Source of the DNA: an uncultured Bacilli bacterium
GTDB lineage: Bacteria > Bacillota_I > Bacilli_A > RF39 > UBA660
Length of the DNA stretch: 9,066 nucleotides
Assembly: GCA_944371545.1 (NCBI GenBank)
Contig: CALVXT010000046.1
Location: 1 to 9,066 of the forward strand
Direction: 5' to 3'
The translations under genes and the position numbers were made by a program. This document shows, one piece after another, positions 6,110-9,066 of this stretch (positions are counted from its first letter, which is position 1; each line of letters begins with the position of its first letter). Below the pieces are notes generated by a model, which saw only the letters and a program-made list of their open reading frames with translations, was not told the DNA's origin and searched no databases.

Positions 6110-6141
6110 AATGTCAAATTTTAGTAAAGATGTAAATTCTA

Positions 6142-6147
6142 TATAAT
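6142..6147 (+). promoter_or_regulatory. Perfect -10 box upstream of the CPBP gene
   Basis: TATAAT at 6142-6147 lies 44 bases before the next ATG. No good -35 is seen at 16-18 bases; TTTTAG at 6119-6124 is poor. It is placed sensibly after the terminator to drive the CPBP gene and perhaps the following gene. Confidence 0.45.
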
Positions 6148-6191
6148 GAAATAGAATTTTAATGTTAAAATAAAGAAAAGGTAGGGAGTTT

Positions 6192-6860
6192 ATGAAAAAA
6201 AGTGAAATTTTGCTAAAAACCACATCATTATATTTAGTGTACTTTTTGTATACATATTTTGGAAGTTATATTGCTAGTTTATTTTCAGGCATAGATAGTC
6301 AACTTATCATGTTGCTATTGGATATTATTTTTTTAGTTGTTATTGCTTTAGTTTATAAACAAGTGTTAAAAAAAGACATCCAAATTTTAAAACAGGAATA
6401 CTCTGTAAAAAAAGTTTTAAAAATAGTTGCAATCGGATTCCTTTCAATTGTGCTTCTAAATATTATTATTGCGGCATTAGGAACGCTTCTATTTGAAAAT
6501 GCAAGCATGGATCAAAATACTGAATCAATTCAAAATTTAGCTAGTTTATCTATGCTTTATACTGTTTTTAAAACAATGATTTTTGGTGTAGTAGCAGAAG
6601 AACTTTTATTTAGAGAATCTTTAAGCGATTTAATAGATAATAATGTTGTCTTTGTCTTAGTTAGTGCAATTATTTACACAATTATGAATTTTGTTTTTAC
6701 AAGTGAAGCATTTAGTATTTCACAAATACTTGCTTACTTTTTACCTGCTTTATTATTTGGAACAATTTATGTTAAAAATAAGAGAAATATATTATTTGTT
6801 ATGTTTACAAAATTTGCGTATAATGTAATTCCATTGGTTATATTAATTAGTGGAGTATAA
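6192..6860 (+). CDS. CPBP-family (Abi/CAAX-protease-like) membrane protein, degenerate active site
   Basis: A 222-residue polytopic membrane protein with about six to seven hydrophobic helices. The C-terminal half carries the CPBP signature VAEELLFRESL, with the Glu pair at 136-137 and Arg141. Active members, glutamyl intramembrane proteases related to Rce1, also need a His at the end of the next helix and an HxxxN in the last one. Here those places hold Asn166 (IYTIMNFV) and Lys207-FAY-Asn211, so both His appear replaced. The protein may be catalytically inactive and act as a scaffold or immunity-like factor. AAAGGTAGGGAG precedes the start. It is 21 bases from the next gene, so the two may form an operon. 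Family assignment is likely; substrate and role are unknown. Confidence 0.72.
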   Translation: MKKSEILLKTTSLYLVYFLYTYFGSYIASLFSGIDSQLIMLLLDIIFLVVIALVYKQVLKKDIQILKQEYSVKKVLKIVAIGFLSIVLLNIIIAALGTLLFENASMDQNTESIQNLASLSMLYTVFKTMIFGVVAEELLFRESLSDLIDNNVVFVLVSAIIYTIMNFVFTSEAFSISQILAYFLPALLFGTIYVKNKRNILFVMFTKFAYNVIPLVILISGV

Positions 6861-6881
6861 TGAGAAGAAAGGAAGAAAAAA

Positions 6882-7586
6882 ATGAAAAAAAAACAGCAGA
6901 AACATATAATAATAGCCTGCATTTTTATTGGAGCAATATGTATGATTATAAGCGGCTACAATCTTTTTCTTCCTAAACACTCTGTCAATAACACGATTTT
7001 AGTAGATGAAGATACGAATAAAGTATTGGCAATGGAAAATGATAAAACAAAAATGACTAAAACAGAAACAGAAGATTACTATTATTATGAAATTAAAGAT
7101 TACGAACGAGACTTAGCATATTCTTGGAAGAAAAAAAAAAAAAAAAATCAAGATGTTTCAGTAGAAGATAGTTTATTTATTGAAGAAGACTTGCGACTTT
7201 CTTTGGATGCAAAAACGGATGATACAGAAAAAATTAATGAAGAAGTAGAACAAGACAAATTAATTATTACATTTGATTATCATGGGGATTTACCATTAGA
7301 TACAACTGTGAAAATAAATGTGCGTGATCGTTTTAAAGATGGAGAGAAACTTTATTTATATTACTATAATCCAGAATTAGACCAAATTGAATATATAGAT
7401 CATGGAGTTCTTGTAAAGAATGGTTATGTGGAATTTCAAATTGCTCATTGTTCGGATTATTTCTTAACAGCAGCTGTAGTTAACGATGCAGTAAATAATC
7501 CACAAAGCGTAAATTATATTATCATTGGATTAGCTGTAGTTGTATTTATTTTAATTGCTGTAACTTTATTTCAATCAAAAAAATAA
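6882..7586 (+). CDS. Membrane-anchored surface protein of unknown function, two TM segments
   Basis: 234 residues of no recognised named family. An N-terminal hydrophobic helix (about 8-26) acts as signal or anchor. The middle is highly charged and low in complexity (about 40-125), with YYYY (67-70), a six-Lys run (83-88) and many Asp/Glu. A compact beta-rich domain follows (about 126-198) with GEKLYLYYYNPELDQIEYI and ending HCSDYFLTA. A second membrane helix (about 212-230) ends QSKK. No LPxTG sortase signal is seen. GAAAGGAAG precedes the ATG. The Lys run is encoded by AAG plus an uninterrupted A17, a hot spot for slippage that would shift the frame and remove the beta domain and C-terminal anchor. 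It lies just upstream of the secreted variable protein gene, but that gene has its own promoter. Confidence 0.75.
   Translation: MKKKQQKHIIIACIFIGAICMIISGYNLFLPKHSVNNTILVDEDTNKVLAMENDKTKMTKTETEDYYYYEIKDYERDLAYSWKKKKKKNQDVSVEDSLFIEEDLRLSLDAKTDDTEKINEEVEQDKLIITFDYHGDLPLDTTVKINVRDRFKDGEKLYLYYYNPELDQIEYIDHGVLVKNGYVEFQIAHCSDYFLTAAVVNDAVNNPQSVNYIIIGLAVVVFILIAVTLFQSKK
7131..7147 (+). repeat. A17 homopolymer within a coding sequence
   Basis: Seventeen consecutive A residues sit inside the gene at 6882-7586, encoding the end of a Lys run. The frame is intact at this length. Tracts this long commonly vary by replication or transcription slippage, and are also prone to sequencing error. Confidence 0.9.
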
Positions 7587-7590
7587 AAGA

Positions 7591-7619
7591 TTGTTAAAAT
7601 TTAAAAAAAAGTTTATAAT
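7591..7619 (+). promoter_or_regulatory. Strong sigma-A-type promoter of the variable surface-protein gene
   Basis: TTGTTA (7591-7596), a 17-base A/T-rich spacer, and a perfect TATAAT (7614-7619). The start near 7626 leaves about 16 bases of leader containing AGGTGAT (7631-7637) before the ATG at 7642. Confidence 0.75.
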
Positions 7620-7641
7620 AAAAGAAGAATAGGTGATAGGG

Positions 7642-9066
7642 ATGAGATTAAGATATAAGATTATGTTAGCTGTGATAACTGTAGGAATTGGTGTGTGCTT
7701 AATGGCTTATCAAAGTTATGCATTATGGGTAGCAACTTATACAAGTGGAGAAAATATAGTAAGTGTGGGATGTTTTGATATCGAGTTTACAGAACAAACA
7801 AGTTCCATAGGACTAAATAATACCTATCCAGTAAGTGACGCAAAAGGACTTTCATCAACACCATATACATTTACAATAACCAATAAATGTACAGTAGATG
7901 CCTCATATGATGTCACCTTAAACACATTAACAACAAACACAATGGAAAAAGGATGGCTTAAATATGCACTTCAAAAAAGTAGTGAAGCAAAACCATCAAC
8001 CGGAACAAATTTAGGAACTGTTGACAACTACAATACAGCAACAGAAGAATTACAAATACCCAACTTAGATGAATCAATAATTATAAAAAGTGGAACCTTA
8101 AAAGGAAGAAGCAGCGCCGAAACGGATGATGGAGAAAGTATCACTTACAATCTATATTTATGGATGGATGAAACAACTGGAAATGAAGCAATGAATACAA
8201 GATTTGAAGGAAGCATAAATGTGTTAACAGCTGCGACTAAAGTGGAGCCGACAGCAGCAGAAACCATATTAGCCAAAGGAGAGACAGACGAATTAAAGTT
8301 TGATAAAACAACAGATAATAATTTAAGATATATAGGAGCCAATCCAAATAATTATGTATCATTTAATAATGAATTATGGAGAATAGTCGGAGTATTTAAT
8401 AATATAGATGATGGAACAGGAAAAAAAGAAACAAGAGTAAAAATTATAAGAAATGAATCGATCGGAGAATATAACTGGGATTATGATGCAAATAGACGTT
8501 ACGATAATGATTGGACTTCATCTCAACTTAAGGATTTATTAAATAATGGAGCATACTATAATCGAACAACAGGAAGTTATTATAATAATAGTACAACTGC
8601 AACAAGTGTTGATTTTACCTCTAATGGCTTAACAGAAGAAGCAAAGACTATGATAAGTGATGCCAAATGGAACTTAGGAGGACTATCTGGTACTAGTAGT
8701 GATGAAAATTATTATCAAACTGCAATTCCAAGTGCATGGTACACAAATGAAAGAGGCACAGAAGTATATAGTGGAAGACCAACAGAGTGGATAGGGAGTA
8801 TTGGATTAATGTATCCAAGTGATTATGGCTATGCAACAAGTGGGGGAAGTACAACAAATAGAACAACATGCTTAAATACAGAATTATACAATTGGAATGG
8901 TTCAAGTGTAAGCGATTGCAAAAATAATGACTGGTTGTATGATAGTTCAAAGGATCAATGGACCTTAACTCCCATTTCCAGGTATTTGGGCACCGTGTTC
9001 TATGTGTACAGTCGTGGCAACGTGTCCAGCAACCATGCGAACCTCAGCTATGACGTTTTCCCCGCC
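7642..9066 (+). CDS. Secreted TasA-like protein with C-terminal variable domain, probable DGR target (3' partial)
   Basis: The frame is open for 475 codons to the window edge with no stop. Residues 1-27 form a signal peptide with likely cleavage near SYA/LWVATY. Residues about 28-195 resemble the TasA/camelysin beta-sandwich of secreted fibre proteins (GCFDIEF, TYPVSDAKGL, PYTFTITNKC), with Cys44 and Cys83 able to pair. Residues about 225-475 form a second domain (FNNELWRIVGVF, NDWTSSQLKDLLN, WIGSIGLMYPSDYGYA, WLYDSS..QWTLTP, Cys410 and Cys426). It resembles DUF6273/C-type-lectin-like domains that serve as variable proteins of diversity-generating retroelements. The last 32 residues, from 444, have a different base composition and match the expected variable repeat; relatives continue with a short conserved tail not present here. 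The likely role is a cell-surface binding protein with a diversifiable ligand face. ATG 7642 is fixed by AGGTGAT. Domain names rest on remembered sequence patterns. Confidence 0.8.
   Translation, partial: MRLRYKIMLAVITVGIGVCLMAYQSYALWVATYTSGENIVSVGCFDIEFTEQTSSIGLNNTYPVSDAKGLSSTPYTFTITNKCTVDASYDVTLNTLTTNTMEKGWLKYALQKSSEAKPSTGTNLGTVDNYNTATEELQIPNLDESIIIKSGTLKGRSSAETDDGESITYNLYLWMDETTGNEAMNTRFEGSINVLTAATKVEPTAAETILAKGETDELKFDKTTDNNLRYIGANPNNYVSFNNELWRIVGVFNNIDDGTGKKETRVKIIRNESIGEYNWDYDANRRYDNDWTSSQLKDLLNNGAYYNRTTGSYYNNSTTATSVDFTSNGLTEEAKTMISDAKWNLGGLSGTSSDENYYQTAIPSAWYTNERGTEVYSGRPTEWIGSIGLMYPSDYGYATSGGSTTNRTTCLNTELYNWNGSSVSDCKNNDWLYDSSKDQWTLTPISRYLGTVFYVYSRGNVSSNHANLSYDVFPA
8974..9066 (+). other. 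Putative DGR variable repeat (VR), truncated at window edge
   Basis: From about 8971 G+C rises to 52 of 96 bases (54%) against 30 of the preceding 90 (33%), while the reading frame continues. None of the 31 codons in 8974-9066 ends in A, although A-ending codons are common before. Most variable-looking codons (TAT, TCC, ACC, TAC, CGT, AGC, CAT, CTC, GAC) can be derived from AAC or AAT by changing adenines only, while GTG, GCG and GGC stay as fixed spacers. This is the pattern of adenine-specific retrohoming into a C-type-lectin variable region. The template repeat and reverse transcriptase are not in view. Confidence 0.68.

Noticed and set aside
5970..6110. T-box or tryptophan attenuator suggested by the Trp-Trp micro-ORF
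   Set aside because: No T-box core (AGGGTGGNACCGCG-like) and no alternative antiterminator pairing were found, and the downstream CPBP gene is not tryptophan-related.
8693..8950. Open frame of 85 codons on the - strand within the variable-protein gene
   Set aside because: It is His/Tyr/Leu-rich shadow sequence opposite a well-supported coding frame, with no ribosome site or family features.
8971..9066. Foreign insertion or chimeric assembly explaining the G+C jump at the right edge
   Set aside because: The reading frame and domain motif (QWTLTP into the variable segment) continue without a break, and codon choice fits a DGR variable repeat. A chimera cannot be fully excluded because the window ends here.
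1..9066. CRISPR arrays, tRNA or rRNA genes, insertion sequences
   Set aside because: No spaced direct repeats, cloverleaf-like segments, rRNA signatures, transposase motifs or flanking inverted repeats were seen.

Overview
The window is about 30% G+C. It reads with the standard bacterial code (TGA is not used for Trp), has Bacillus-type Shine-Dalgarno sites, and every protein gene lies on the + strand. Gene order and protein style suggest a low-GC Bacillota, most likely an uncultured gut lineage of class Bacilli near Erysipelotrichales/RF39. This is an inference from gene content only.

Bases 1-1937 hold the tail of an unidentified gene, a trimeric dUTPase (dut), and a pair matching SpoIVFA/SpoIVFB, the membrane module that releases the mother-cell sigma factor during sporulation. 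Bases 2415-3317 hold rplU-prp-rpmA: ribosomal protein L21, the Prp cysteine protease, and L27 with the N-terminal extension that Prp removes. The order spoIVFA-spoIVFB-rplU-prp-rpmA is the one known from Bacillus subtilis, except that a P-type calcium ATPase follows (3379-5973) instead of spo0B/obg.

The 477-base gap between spoIVFB and rplU is densely organised. It has a + strand promoter, a hairpin burying a Shine-Dalgarno site, a tiny hydrophobic reading frame broken at an A6 run, and a + strand terminator. On the - strand, a near-consensus promoter and a terminator define a short antisense RNA overlapping the 3' half. This is the layout of a type I toxin-antitoxin locus, here perhaps decayed or phase-off. 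The antisense promoter shares its -35 bases with the divergent rplU promoter.

Bases 5974-7586 hold a short terminated transcript candidate with a 9-codon ORF, a CPBP-family membrane protein lacking its usual histidines, and a two-TM surface protein with an A17 tract in its coding sequence.

From 7642 to the window edge runs an open, 3'-truncated gene for a secreted protein. It has a TasA/camelysin-like N-terminal domain and a C-terminal domain that looks like the variable protein of a diversity-generating retroelement (DGR). The last ~93 bases jump from ~33% to ~54% G+C, contain no A-ending codon, and encode a segment resembling an adenine-mutagenised, AAY-derived variable repeat. The template repeat and reverse transcriptase, if present, lie beyond the window.
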